Shown here piece by piece: positions 11,224-22,193 of a DNA stretch of 64,000 nt (position 1 is the first letter of the stretch; every line of letters begins with the position of its first letter). The DNA is from Galeopsis tetrahit (lineage: Eukaryota > Streptophyta > Magnoliopsida > Lamiales > Lamiaceae), in assembly GCA_963675135.1 (NCBI GenBank), contig OY776129.1:9163201-9227200 (forward strand). The letters are read 5' to 3'. The position numbers were made by a program, and so were the translations under genes. The notes under the pieces were generated by a model. It did no database searches. It worked only from the letters and a program-made list of their open reading frames with translations, and had not been told where the DNA came from.

Positions 11224-12850
11224 TGTTGGTCCCAAAACGAGTATAGTGACAGTCTAGAGGGGGGGGGGGGGGGTAAATAGACTGTCAGGTGATAGAAAAC
11301 TTTTTCGTGCCTTAATGATTATATTAGACGTTCAAAAGAGTTATGTACTCGTACGTCTATATGCAAAACAAGATGTTCTGATCTGTAGAGTATATGTGTT
11401 ATAGCAATTCAAGATAACAGCCTTACTGATTGTTGAATTCAGCTGGTCAGTTTGAAAGCTATCTCAAGTGCTATGAGTGCGGAAATGTGTAGGCCCTACG
11501 TGTTTAGACTCGTGGGTACTTTTATGAAAACCTTTTAAACAATAACTTCAAAAACTATGTTATGAACAAATATTAACAGTGATGAATATGAATGCAAGAT
11601 AAGGAGTAAGCAGTAAAGAACACAACGATTTATAGTGGTTCGGATCTCAATATCCTACGTCCACTCTCTCTAATCAGATAGAGAAATTCATTAGGCTTGC
11701 TGCTTTATAGTTCCAAGAGAAGACTTTTCGGATCAAGAACCTCAACTACTTTCTGAGGAACTGATCTGTTTGTTTGTGAGGTAACAAACAACTTTTACAA
11801 AGAAATGTGTGTATAACCAACTAATATTCTAAGCTCTAAAGATAAGATTCTTTGAACGGGCTTAGGATCGAAAACTTAGAGCACTAAGAATAGAAATCTT
11901 TGCAGGCTCTAAAGAACTTGATACTTGAGTGTATTTCACAGACTTGTTGTTTCTTGTTGTATATATAGTGAGAGAGAGTTCTTGCGTGTGGAGTTTCCGG
12001 TACCTTGTTCCAAAGAACAAATGTTGTATTTATAAAGAGATTTGTGCTCAGAAACTAGCCGTTGGTGAGAACTAGCCGTTGCAACAAATCTTTCCAAGTA
12101 TGGTCGCCATCTTCATAGGAATGGTGTTTGTAGATTTTCTGGTACGGCTTTACCTTAGAAAGGCAAGGTGCATTAAATGCTCTGTACCTTTTCTGCAGAT
12201 CTTTTGTATGACCTACTGGGCTGTCAACTTCATAACTTCGTGTTGATGTTTCATTGGTCCACATTAGCTTGCTAGTTGAGAGGTATCTTGTCTTTTGGTA
12301 GAGTAATTCAGATGTTAATCCGACATTCTCTTTGTCTTCTGTTTTGTATGCCTTTGTCATCTGACTTAGTTATTCATAAATGAACTAACACTTGTGAAGG
12401 TGTTTTATTCATAAATGCTAAGTGCTTCTTCGTCTTGAATGCTCTTTAAGGCTTGTACTGACAAGATATAGATGAGTTCATATTTGTTGTGTAGTCTTCT
12501 GAACTTCGATTGTAGATTATCATATAGCAGACCTAATCTACAAGGTATACAACAACCTTTAGATTTCAATCTACTAGTGAACTATTGGGGTCTTCTAGTC
12601 TTTTGTCTTCTTCTTAATATTCTTCAGCGAAGTGTACAGATGAGTATTCAACTGACCATTGCACTGCTGAATCTTAGACTAGAATTTACAAATACTTTCA
12701 ATACTTCTAAGCTTAGTAATACAACTTAGAAATCTTACTTCTAGTTAAGATTAGACAATCTAACCTGTACTCTACTGATCTGAGTTTTGGCCATCAAAAC
12801 TAAAGTTATTTATTACATTCAGATTAGGGGCTTGGATGAATATCCCAACA
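11224..12850 (-). mobile_element. 5' LTR of SIRE-like copia, minus strand
   Basis: On the plus strand it begins TGTTGGTCCCAAAACGAG and ends ..GAATATCCCAACA. It is the inverse of the solo LTR at 6548-8151 and similar over its whole length, although this copy has a run of 15 G (11259-11273). It is 1627 bp long with TG..CA ends. It adjoins the primer site and gag on its left. The outer flank AATAG has no visible partner because the 3' LTR is missing. Its promoter would drive the gag frame at 11077 downward. Confidence 0.9.
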
Positions 12851-13496
12851 AATAGGTCTAAACCTGATTCTCGGCCTGTATCCTTGGCCCAAATATCCCT
12901 GGCCCAAGTATCCTTGGGCCGAGAAGGAGATCACATGAATGTCTTGGTCAAGAAGGTCGAAGACGAACGAAGGTAGAAGAAGTTGGAAAATAATAACTGG
13001 CACCCAAGTTCTCGGAGAGAGGGCCCAGTTATAGGACCGAGTCTTGAGGAAGCAGTTGAGAGATAGGGGGAAGAAAGATTCTCCTTTCCTCCCCGGTAAA
13101 CCGCCAGGTATATAAGAAGGTTTTTCATATTATTTTGACTACGTTTTACATACAGAAGAAGCATACATATCTTTTACACAAAATATACAGAGAACACTTT
13201 GAAACCCTACGATTCTTGCGAGAACTATCCATCAATTCTTAGGGAAGTTCCTCTTTGATTGTCTAAAGAGCCTATCTGACTTGAGCGTCGGAGATTCCCC
13301 GCCAGAATCCCTTTCGGCGTATTTTTGCAGGTTCTTTGGAGCTGTGGAGAGGATTTCTCGTGAGAAGGCTTGCTCGGAAGTAACAGTTCATATACGAAAA
13401 GGTTTTAATCCAGACGGGGAGATTCGTTATCACACCTTGTTACTTTTCGACGCAACAAAAAGGAATGAAAGAGAAGAATATACATTGGAGAATTAA
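12851..13496 (+). repeat. LTR-like retrotransposon fragment (probably Ty3/gypsy)
   Basis: GC-richer sequence contains repeated CC(T/C)TGGCCCAA/CTTGGGCCGAG blocks (12880-12925) and a TATA-like GGTATATAAGAAGG (13107-13120). It is followed by a segment with ACTTGAGCGTCGGAGATTCC (13280-13299) and TTTGCAGGTTCTTTGG. This TATA plus TTGAGCGTCGGAG..CCGCC..TTTTGCAGG layout is common in LTR transcription-start regions of plant gypsy elements. No internal domain follows and no ends were found. The 71-residue frame inside is not a recognisable protein. Confidence 0.45.
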
Positions 13497-14344
13497 TAAT
13501 CATTGATTTTTTGTATTTCAAACCGTTTTTGAAAAATTCTATCAGGAACATAGAAGGAAAGAAAGAAGTAAATTTCGTTTTAACAAAAGTATACATAATT
13601 CAAATATTACAAAACACAGAAACTTAAAATTTCACATCTTCCTTGAACTCTTATTCCACATTCTTTTCTTTTTTGCAATTTGACGTCATGTCTATTAGAA
13701 ATGGATGACGAAAAAAAATTACATTGTCTAAAAACAATTATAAAAAAATTAGAGAACACAAAAATATAAAATTACCTTAATATTTTTTTAAAAAAGAACT
13801 TGATCTATCTAGCAAGTGAGAAGATGCAATCAAGGAATCTGATGTCTAAAGAAAAACAATTAAAAAGTGAATCGGACGTCTAAAGAAAAACAATTAAAAA
13901 GTGAATCTACGTCTAAAGAAAAACATTTAAAAAGTAAACTAAACTAATGACAAAGTTTTAAGAAGAACAATAGAGAATGGAGAGAAAGAAAACTGTAAAA
14001 AGAAAAAAGAACTGAGAAAAAAAATTTGAAAAGAGGGAGAAATATTTAGGAAATTAAAAAAAATTAAAAGAAATTTGAAGAAAACTTAAAGAACCTTGAA
14101 AAAAAAAGAGATGAGAGAAAAAAATAATAATTTAAAAAAAGTTGTTGAAAAAAAAGAGAGAGGGAGATGAGAGAACTGAAATAATTATTTATGAAAAATA
14201 TAAAATAAAAAGATATTAAATAAAGAATAAAAAATAATTTAAGAAAACTGTCAAGAAAAAAAAAAAAAAAAGAGAGAGAGGGAGAGAGGGAGAGGAATTA
14301 TTAAAGAAAAAATATAAAATAAAAGATTTAGAAATAGTAATTAA
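13497..14344. other. A/G-rich spacer
   Basis: There is no gene here. Long A and GA-rich tracts (for example 14257-14297) fill the stretch. A 33-36-base unit GTCTAAAGAAAAACAATTAA occurs three times in tandem at 13841-13940. Confidence 0.6.
13841..13940. repeat. Three tandem copies of a ~34-bp unit
   Basis: The unit carries (G/A)YGTCTAAAGAAAAACAATTAA followed by AAAGTGAATC. Copies start at about 13841, 13875 and 13909; the third is slightly diverged. Confidence 0.85.
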
Positions 14345-15267
14345 GGGGGTGTATTCAATTGAGATTCTATTGGATTTTTTTGAACTTTTAAAATCTGGGT
14401 GGGGGTATTCAATTAGGATTTTTAAAAGTCTTTCAAAATTTTGAGGTACGGATTTTAAAAAGTCTTTAGAAATCTTTAGGTATTCAACAATTATGGATTT
14501 TAATACTCTATAGATTTAGTTGGATTCTCTTTAAAAAATATAAATAAATTTCACTAATCAAAATTTCTTCTAAAAAGTAGAGATTTCAACGGATTCTCTT
14601 AGAAGACTCTAAAAGAGAAGAAAAAAAAAACTATCGTGAAAAAAATTACATCTCTGTATTTTAAAATTATGTTCTTTCTTTAAAAATTATAGTATATCGG
14701 ACACCGTCAATAATATCTAATCGACGTCAATTCCCCATTACGTGGTGTTCGATATCATCTAAAAGATTTTGGTGGTCAAGGTCGTCACTCCAGAAATGCA
14801 ATTATTCAATCGAATTTTTGGTATTTTCAAATTGCAATTCACTGGATTACATAACTTTCTTTGGAAAGAAGGTCGCTCACAACAAAGAACTTAAAAGAGG
14901 AAAATTTGGAATTGCTTTCTCATTCTCAAAGACAACTACAACAAAGAACTTAAACTAATGCATGGAGAACTATTATTAATAACTATGTGAAAATGAGGCC
15001 GAGGTATAACTGTGATGAAAATGAAGATGAAAATAATAATGATAAATAATAATTTTTTTTTTGAACTAGGTTTTAGAGGCGTAGTTTATGAAAATCCATG
15101 TAAATCAATAAAAAAATGTGTATTTCAGAATCATGTCAAATCTATAAAAATCCATATAAATCAATAAAAAAGTCAGTCAAACTCTGCATAGAGTCTATTG
15201 ATTTTCTAAATCCACTGACTTTTTAAAGTTCAAAAAAATCCAACAGAATCTCAATTGAATACACCCC
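14345..15267. mobile_element. PIF/Harbinger (Tourist-like) element
   Basis: The ends are inverted repeats: GGGGGTGTATTCAATTGAGA on the left and its complement ..CAATTGAATACACCCC on the right. Complementarity extends about 50 bases, through TTGGATTTTTTTGAACTTT. The 3-bp duplication TAA flanks both ends (14342-14344 and 15268-15270), as expected for PIF/Harbinger. Subterminal copies of GTATTCAATTAGGATT recur inside. A decayed transposase piece lies at about 14752-14845. At 0.92 kb it is non-autonomous. Confidence 0.8.
14752..14845 (+). pseudogene. Possible PIF/Harbinger transposase remnant
   Basis: The plus frame reads YHLKDFGGQGRHSRNAI and then FWYFQIAIH. This resembles the C-terminal block of PIF/Harbinger nucleases (YHLxDF.., ..RHxxLRNxIERxFGxLK), with the middle lost. 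It is short and frame-damaged, but its position inside a TAA-flanked element makes the reading plausible. Chance resemblance cannot be excluded. Confidence 0.4.
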
Positions 15268-15876
15268 TAAGTGTAGATTAAAGTATGTACAAATTTATTT
15301 TGTAATAATTCATAGATTTAGTTAATATTAGCCAAATGCAGTGATTTTTGCTGTTAAAGGTTTTTCTTGGCAACTAAATTCCAAGTTTATAAATTGAACT
15401 TAAGTAGCTTCATTATTTTATTTACTAGTACATTGTAGCTAGGTTATCGAGTTGACTTGAGTCGAGTTTACCAAAACTTCGATTGAGTTTAAAAACATTA
15501 ATCACTAACGAGTTAGAAATTCAGAAATGCAGAAAGTTACTAACAAGCTATTCATGATCATATCCATCAATTCAACTACTTAGCTTGCTTCTCTTACTCA
15601 TGCCTTGGGGTACAAATTAGTATGCGTTTATATAAAGACCATTTATATAAACGTAATTATAATTTCATCAAAAACACAAGACCTTGTTATATTCGAATTC
15701 GTAAAACGTAAAATGAGAGAACAAATTAAATCTATATCCAAGTGTTAAAAACGTAATACCTAACAAGTGTCAAGTGTGATATAGCTGGGGTAGACACTCT
15801 GTTGTGTTTGCTTCTGCTTCATAAACCAACATCCATGTTCAGAATAGAATAACCACCAAACTGTTGATAACATTTT
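15268..15876. other. 3' flank of the F-box gene, no gene seen
   Basis: This is AT-rich sequence between the Harbinger element and the stop codon of the minus-strand F-box gene. It should include that gene's 3' UTR. I see no clear polyadenylation signal that can be singled out and no other feature. Confidence 0.5.
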
Positions 15877-17013
15877 TCATGACGGATCAACTGAAGCTAA
15901 ACTTTCGATGTAGACACCCGATTGAAAGAATTGAGCATAGTTAAATATCTCTGTAAACTGAATTAAATTATATTTTGGATTGTAAATCGTGACAATTGAT
16001 CTATATATTAGTAAAACTTCCCCATTTGGACCTATGGCCACTAAATTATCATGATAGGGATCATTAGAACAGGGAATAATCACAATTTTATCCCAAGTCT
16101 CTTTCACTCCATACTCCTTCATCATCCAAATGTCCAAATCATCACTTTTTTGATGAACACCAAGCACGATAAGGAATCCGTTATGGACTCCAAGCCTATA
16201 CGAATACTCAACATCCGAATAAGTTGGTAGCTCAACGACTCCGTACACATGGCTATTCAAGTCGAACGAAACAATCTCACATTTATAGCCGTAGACATTT
16301 ATGCACCAATGAAGCTTTCCACTCACATATACGCTCGCACCATAAAATGGAGAAACGGAAACATACATGCCCTCATCACCATATAATGGAGAAACAGAAT
16401 CATCCCTTTTCTCAATAACTTTCCACGAATTACTCCTTAAACTATAAACTATACCAATAGCAGTTCCATAATTCTCCCTTGGAATTCCAAAAACCTTGTA
16501 ATCATTGTTCACTTCATCCAATCCAAACCCATATCTCCTAATGCTTATGTACTCCATTTTATTGTCAAAATCAGGCAAATTTCTCGACTTTTTAGTGGCT
16601 GGATTCCATAAGATAAATCTTTTTCTATCTTCGAGAATACAAACAAGACCATTGCAACAACCAACAAGATCAATCCTGCCCCCCTCAACATTGATTTCAT
16701 TAGCAGCATTATCAGTAATTGAATCAGCTATAAATGGTTCATTCAGCAATGAGGGCAGAGAGCATTGCCCCAATCCCTTACTTGTGTTAAGAATGATCCT
16801 ATGGTGTGCAAAACTCGTGCTTTTAATTGAATTTTTTAGATGGGTTTTCACGAATTTCTTGCTCCCAATTAAATGGCACCATGATTTCGAAACGCACCTG
16901 AATTTCAGCAACGATTTAACTGGGACTCTTGACAATATTTCTTCCATTAGAATATCTTCAGGAAAACAGAGAGTTTCTTCACCCTTTTGAGTACACATTG
17001 TGATTCCGCTCAA
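15877..17013 (-). CDS. F-box protein with F-box-associated (FBA) domain
   Basis: This intact 378-residue single-exon frame is of normal length for the family. Residues ~17-60 form the F-box: FPEDILMEEILSRVPVKSLL followed by KFRCVSKSWCHLI. Residues ~105-330 form the FBA type 1 region: GCCNGLVCI, FILWNPATKKSRNLP, YGFGLDEVNNDYKVFGI, VYSLRSNSWKVIE, SGKLHWC. F-box proteins join SCF ubiquitin ligases through SKP1, and the FBA part binds the substrate. The substrate here cannot be deduced. The first ATG is used; an internal Met at residue 6 also precedes the F-box. It is the only undamaged host gene in the window and sits between transposons (Harbinger about 0.6 kb downstream, copia LTR about 0.35 kb upstream). 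Confidence 0.93.
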   Translation of the reverse strand: MSGITMCTQKGEETLCFPEDILMEEILSRVPVKSLLKFRCVSKSWCHLIGSKKFVKTHLKNSIKSTSFAHHRIILNTSKGLGQCSLPSLLNEPFIADSITDNAANEINVEGGRIDLVGCCNGLVCILEDRKRFILWNPATKKSRNLPDFDNKMEYISIRRYGFGLDEVNNDYKVFGIPRENYGTAIGIVYSLRSNSWKVIEKRDDSVSPLYGDEGMYVSVSPFYGASVYVSGKLHWCINVYGYKCEIVSFDLNSHVYGVVELPTYSDVEYSYRLGVHNGFLIVLGVHQKSDDLDIWMMKEYGVKETWDKIVIIPCSNDPYHDNLVAIGPNGEVLLIYRSIVTIYNPKYNLIQFTEIFNYAQFFQSGVYIESLASVDPS

Positions 17014-17361
17014 TTCTTTTTCTTCTTCACGAATTTGAATTGAAATACAATAGATACCGTATTAAAACCTGCGAATAAAAGATGGAAGAAACTGTCAAAA
17101 TCAGTGAAAAGAAACCGTGAAGGAGAGAAGAGAGGAACAACCCTTTATTTGAGTATTGGAAACCGGCAATTCACTCTCTCACACTTAAAGAGTGGGTTAA
17201 TGCACGGCAGTTATTGTAGTTAATTTTAAAATTAATAATTATTAATGCTAATAAAAGAAAAATGTAACGGGCTCCTCAAAAACAAGTTGCTTTGGCACCT
17301 TGCAACCCATAGTAATCTTACTAGAGTGTGTATAGGAGACTTTAATGATTTATTATTAAAG
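17014..17361 (-). promoter_or_regulatory. Short 5' flank of the F-box gene
   Basis: Only about 350 bases separate the F-box start from the copia LTR at 17362. On the minus strand a TATA-like CAAATAAAGG lies around 17146-17155, and the 5' leader is AG-rich. No specific operator can be named. The nearby LTR truncates any longer promoter and could supply regulatory sequence. Confidence 0.35.
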
Positions 17362-18497
17362 TGTTATGGAATTGTATCCACAAAGCAATTTTTCACAAAT
17401 AATAAAATAAGATAACTAGAAACGCAAAAAATTGAAACAAATAAAGAATTCAAAGGAAAACACGAGATTTACGTGGTTCGATTAAATAATCTACGTTCAC
17501 GGAGTATAAAAGACTCTATTCACTAAACACGAATGAAAGTTACAAATTACAAGTATTCACAAAGTTTGATATCTAATCGCAGAATATTCACTAAATCTTA
17601 CGAAACTCAATACTCTCATTACTCACAATCTATCTATGCACTAGTGACATGTTTGCTTCATGGGTTGGGATAAGATGAATTTAGATGTAGTGGGCTGGCT
17701 AGATAAACCCAAGGGGAGGCTGTTGGGTTTTTTAAGTACGAACACCATGTTCGTAACAGCGGAAGTTTAAAAATTTTATTTCACCAACACAGATTCCTAA
17801 TATGACACATATTCCTGATATGACTGTATAACATAATTAACAGATAATTAAAACATTAATAATCCTTACAGTAATTCGTATGCGAGATGCTAATCCTCTA
17901 CTACGGTATCCACGTAATCGTAATCCTCGTCTACGAACTTAACTCGCTAGGAGAATTCTATAGAGAGAATCAGATAAATTTTGTGAGTGATAAATTGTTA
18001 CGACTCAGAACCTCTAACCCTAGATGTATTTATATAGTAAAACAGAAACCATATTTGTCACATGAGTTGAGCCCAAGTATATATTATTCTATATTTCTCC
18101 ATAAATTAAATATCTTTATCAAATCAAATAATTAATTCATCCAACTTTAATTCGTAACTTTATACTACTTGTTGACTACTTGTTGTGTGACCCATAGACT
18201 CTCACATATCAAGCGATTAGTCAAACTAACGGTCTTAGCAGAACCCTAGACAATGAACTAGACAATCTCAATATGTGAGGTACGTTGCGAGGAAATAGCA
18301 AAATGTGAAGCTCACAATGATACGATCCTTTCATTCACGAATACTCCTATTAAATCTAGAACATGATGATGTGTCTATTCACTACAAAAAAAAAAAAAAA
18401 AAAGAGGTTTTTAGCATCGAATTTTTTTTGATACTAAAAATGAAATATTTGATACCAAAGGGTATTGGTATCAATCAATACAGGACTGTAAGAATAC

Positions 18498-18613
18498 CTT
18501 GTGGAGGCGACACGTATGGCTGCTGTGCGGCGGAGGCAAGAGGAAGAAGATCCGCCATCTCCGTTGATTCGTCGGCGTTGGTCGGAGCCTCCGGCGACGC
18601 CATTGCCGTCATT
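18498..18613 (-). pseudogene. Captured host first exon inside the CACTA element
   Basis: Unlike its AT-rich surroundings, this stretch is GC-rich and codes on the minus strand for MTAMASPEAPTNADESTEMA and then DLLPLASAAQQPYVSPPQ. It ends at ..CACAAG followed by GTATTC, a good splice donor. About 50 bases of leader-like sequence precede the ATG. The frame runs upstream without a stop to 18897, so the start is inferred. It looks like the 5' UTR and first exon of a host gene copied into the transposon. I do not recognise the parent gene. Confidence 0.55.
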
Positions 18614-19513
18614 TTGAAGCTCAGAATCTGATCTGTCTCAGTTGGAGATCTGAGATGTGGGTTTTTATCTGATGTTAATTTTAATGAGATTTCTCGTTTG
18701 GGTTTCTTTTGATTTCCCCTTTGGGCCTGTATGATATTTTCAATAGTATAGGGGGAGTTTTGATATTTTAACCGAAAAACAATTTTGTCCCCTGAGGTTG
18801 GTGATATTGTATTTCTGCACCTGGTTTCTATTATTGGCTTTGTATTATTGAAAGACACGCAATTGGTATCAGAAGTTTTTTTTTTTTTTTTTGACATATT
18901 GGTATCGAAAATTTAATACACATACCAACCATCTTTACTATTTAAATTTTTTAATACAAATGGTATTAATAATAGTAATATTTAAATTGTCGAAAAAAAA
19001 TGGTTAATGTTATAAAATTAAAGGTATTGAAAATTGAATGTTATCAATAGTATTCGAAAAAAAAATATTGATGCAAAAGAAAAATGGTATCAATAAAAAA
19101 ATTAATAATGCTAAATATAAAATTAATAGTATCAGAAATTAAAATTTTTATATTAATAATAAGTAGTATCCAAAAAATTATTGAAGCAATTGAAGCAAAA
19201 GATTAGTTGGTATCAATAAAAAAATTTATAATGCTAAATGCAAAAGATTAGTTGGTATCAATAAGAAAATTACTAATACTAAAAATAAAATTAATAGTAT
19301 CGAAAATTTATTTTTCGATACCAATGGTAAGTAGTGTCAAAAAAAAATTAACTAATACAAAGTGGTATCAATAAGAAAATTATTAATCCAAAAAATAAAA
19401 TTAATAGTATTGAAAATTTAATTTTCGATACTAATAATAGTAGTATCAAAGAAAAATTGATGTAAAAGAATATTTGGTATCCATAAGAATATTACTAATA
19501 CTAAAAAGGTTGG

Positions 19514-19726
19514 TCTGCTATGCACCCTAGTCCATGTTGCACTTTTCAATTTTACTGACTTACACTTTTTGGTAAATGGTGTTGTATATTTCAATTATTA
19601 AACTGTATAATAATATTTTTAATAATAATTTAAAAGTGCAACACCATTTACCAAAAATGTAAGTCAGTAAAACTGAAAAGTGCAACATGTACTAGGGTGC
19701 ATAACATGCACTCGAGTGCATACTAG
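19514..19726. mobile_element. Hairpin-ended inverted-repeat element, copy 2 (213 bp)
   Basis: It starts TCTGCTATGCACCCTAG and ends ATGCACTCGAGTGCATACTAG. Outer arms of roughly 70-90 bases are inverted repeats (TTTACTGACTTACA..TTTGGTAAATGGTGTTG on the left, the complement on the right), so the whole element can fold back. CACTTTTCA occurs in both arms. It interrupts the subterminal repeat field of the CACTA element and is therefore the youngest of the five nested layers here. No convincing target duplication is visible. Confidence 0.65.
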
Positions 19727-21951
19727 ACTTAATGATACTAAAAATAAAATTAATAGTATCACAACTTTAATTTCCGATACCAATGATAAGTAGTATCAAC
19801 AAATTTATTTGATACAAAAAATAAGTGGTGTCAATAAAAAAAATACTAATACTAAAATAAAAATAATAGTATCGGAAATAAAGTTTTCGATACTAATGAT
19901 TAGTAGTATCAAAAATATTATTTGATACAAAAAATAAGTAGTATCAATAAATAAATTATTAATACAAAAATAGTAGTAGTATCGATAAAGTGATGGATGT
20001 TATAAAGATAATGGTATCGAATTTTAAATTTTCGATACAAATGATAAGTAGTATCAAAAAAGTATTTGATCCTAAAACTAAATAGTATCAATAAATAAAT
20101 TTCTGATTCAAAAATAATATTAGTATCACTAAATAACGGATGCTATAAATTTAATAGTATCAAAAAATATTTTTTTGATACCAAGAATGAAGGTAGTATC
20201 ATAAGATTTTTAGTTGATACCAAAGGGTTAGATTTAGTATCAGAAAATGCAACAGATACAAATTTTCCGATACTAAAAATCTCTCTTTTTTTTGTAGTGA
20301 TTCCAATAATTTAATCAAGTTATCTCATTATACTAATTGCTCACATTGTCGCATTTGAACACCATTCCAAATGTGACGTGCATTGGCCAATGACTAACGA
20401 TCCAATTAGTTATGAGAAGACGAGTATTCTCTCTAAATCTATTTGAGAAATGAATCTTATTCTTTGCTCAACTACCGCACACATGTACTTTATGGTGTGC
20501 CCAACACATGCATAATCTACCCCGTTAGGAGTGCAAGTGTCGGTCATGGTAAAAGCCCATCACGCCATACATGTCGCGTGTATTGACCTCAAGTCAAAGG
20601 ACATTACATTGCTCCACAAATCGATATTCCCGTAGACACGTAAATAAAATACACCAAACGGTTTCTCGATTGGGCAAGCCAATACTCTCAAAGTATATGT
20701 GTATCCATCATGAGATACCTAGTATCTCGTAGTTGTGAGAACCACTACATCCTCTGAGGATATGATGCAGATCGCACACCAGTCTCAATCGCATCATCGA
20801 TATACCAATCTCGATGATCCTTGATTGGGGCTACTTTAAGAACCATGATATAGTCAAACGAGATTTCACATCTCAATGACATCATTGGTTCATGGGAACA
20901 CATATAAGAATAAATGCAAACAATCAAACATAACATTCTATAAGTGTATCACCGAATATTATTACTAAAGTTAATAATACTTAAATAACCGAATATGATC
21001 AAGTACAGTGTCCTTATAATGATTGTCTCTAGGACATCTATACTAACAGAGGCTAGGTTGTCTAAACTCATGTAATCTAGTTTATAAAAATTGGGTCAAA
21101 TTATAAACTCGGGTCAAGGTGCTTAAAGTTATGAGAAATCAAACATGGGAGAAGATAGTTTTACATATCAAACCCATCACTAAACCCCCCTAAACCCATG
21201 AAGCAAACATACCCTAGATGGTGTATTTCTAGATGTATAATGCTATTGATAACTGCCACTAACAAACAAACTAACTAACAAAATAACCGATATAAACTAA
21301 CTCTGAAAACTAGAAATCAACAGACTTAACTCAACTGATCTGCTATCAGCTGAGTTGGCTTCAGCAGACTTGGAACCATCTGATCTGATCAGACGATTTG
21401 CATCAGCAGAGTTGTCCTCCACTCATCTCAAATTAGTTGACACCTATAACAGACTACTAAACCTTATCAACTGAGTACACCTTACTCAACTTGTGTTGAA
21501 CTCCAAGATAAGACGACTGACTACTCTTCTGATAGATAGAATCAGATGACATACCAATATTGCATTAATCTCAACAATTCTCCACCTTAATGCAAGATTG
21601 CCTTCTTCACAGCCCTCCCCAAGGCTATTTGTTCACTCTTTTCTTAGTGAACATCCCAGGTTCTAAGGTTTACCAATTACATGCAATGGTTGGACTTATT
21701 GCTTGGTAATGCCTTAGTCAACATATCAGCTGCATTCTCTTCTGAAGCTACCTTCTGAACTTCAACAATGTTCTTCTCCAAGACGTCTCTTACGAAATGC
21801 AACTTCACATCAATGTGATTTGACCTCTCATGAAACACTTGATGTTTTGCGAGATGGATTGTACTCTAATTATCACACAACACTGGAATACTCTTCAGAT
21901 TTATGCCAAAATCTCTCAGAATGCCCTTTAACACATTGCTTCCTTCACAAC

Positions 21952-22149
21952 TTATGTTAATGCTATGTATTCAGCTTCAGTTGTGGATAAAGTCACCATA
22001 GATTGTAAAGATGCTCTCCAAGTGATAGCAGTGCTATACAATGTAAACACATAACCAGACAATGACTTCCTTGTATTTATGTTTCCAACAAAATCAGAAT
22101 CCACAAATCCAATCAGAGGACTCTTGGTAACAGCTGACTTCTCGAACAC
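21952..22149 (-). pseudogene. Copia RNase H fragment
   Basis: The frame reads LIGFVDSDFVGNINTRKSLS, then GYVFTLYSTAITWRASLQS, then STTEAEYIALT. This is the copia RNase H core (GYxDxDxAG..KSTSGYxFxL..ISWxSkkQ..V..STTEAEY) with catalytic D and E retained. It is in a different frame from the RT upstream, so the polyprotein is broken. Confidence 0.85.
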
Positions 22150-22193
22150 TAATCATAAGTCTTCTGATCCAATCAGATATCTTAGAATCCACT

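Larger units (their letters stand above)
18380..20299. mobile_element. Non-autonomous CACTA transposon with subterminal GGTATC repeats
   Basis: The ends are CACTACAAAAAAAA (18380) and ..TTTTTTTTGTAGTG (20299), flanked by the 3-bp duplication ATT (18377-18379 and 20300-20302). All three are hallmarks of CACTA (En/Spm) elements. From 18900 to 20270 the interior is packed with short units such as GGTATCAATAA, TAGTATCGAAAAT and TTTGATACCAA in both orientations, the usual arrangement of transposase-binding sites. No transposase is encoded. It carries a GC-rich exon-like segment (18498-18613) and a later hairpin element (19514-19726). Confidence 0.93.
17721..21048 (-). mobile_element. Solo LTR (about 1.4 kb net) inside the MITE, split by a CACTA element
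   Basis: It starts TGTTGGGTTTTTTAAGTACG and ends ..CATCTATACTAACA. Exact 5-bp duplications GAGGC flank it (17716-17720 and 21049-21053). There is no internal retrotransposon sequence, so it is a solo LTR. Removal of the 1920-bp CACTA and its ATT duplication restores a continuous LTR of about 1405 bp. Minus orientation is suggested, not proven: TGTTAGTATAGATGTCC looks like the LTR 5' end. Confidence 0.85.
17644..21213. mobile_element. Tourist-like MITE (about 236 bp net), itself interrupted
   Basis: The ends are inverted repeats sharing ATGTTTGCTTCATGGGTT (17649 onward; complement ending 21210). The target reads CTA on both sides (17641-17643 and 21214-21216), a 3-bp duplication compatible with PIF/Harbinger, and the intact sister LTR has a single CTAG there. 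Only 17644-17720 and 21054-21213 belong to the MITE; the middle is a solo LTR with its own insertions. The MITE has no coding capacity. Confidence 0.75.
17362..21576 (-). mobile_element. 3' LTR of minus-strand copia, split by nested insertions
   Basis: The LTR starts TGTTATGGAATTGTATCCAC and ends ..ATTAATCTCAACA, matching the intact copy at 25715-26357 (643 bp). It is interrupted after 17643 and resumes at 21214, where the sequence reads CTAGATGGTG as in the intact copy. The 3.57 kb in between consists of nested transposons. On the minus strand the purine tract AAGGTGGAGAAT abuts the LTR at 21577-21588 and serves as the plus-strand primer. The outer flank (TAAAG) does not match that of the other LTR. 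Confidence 0.9.

Noticed and set aside
6548..12850. A single element with inverted LTRs
   Set aside because: The left LTR has its own perfect 5-bp duplication, so it is an independent solo LTR.
16505..16990. Plus-strand 161-codon frame
   Set aside because: Antisense to the F-box gene; residue content is explained by the opposite strand.
19514..19726. Firm call of a Helitron for the hairpin element
   Set aside because: TC start, hairpin and CTAG end fit, but the flanking bases are G and A rather than the A/T expected, and the long inverted arms fit a foldback element better. Left as unclassified.
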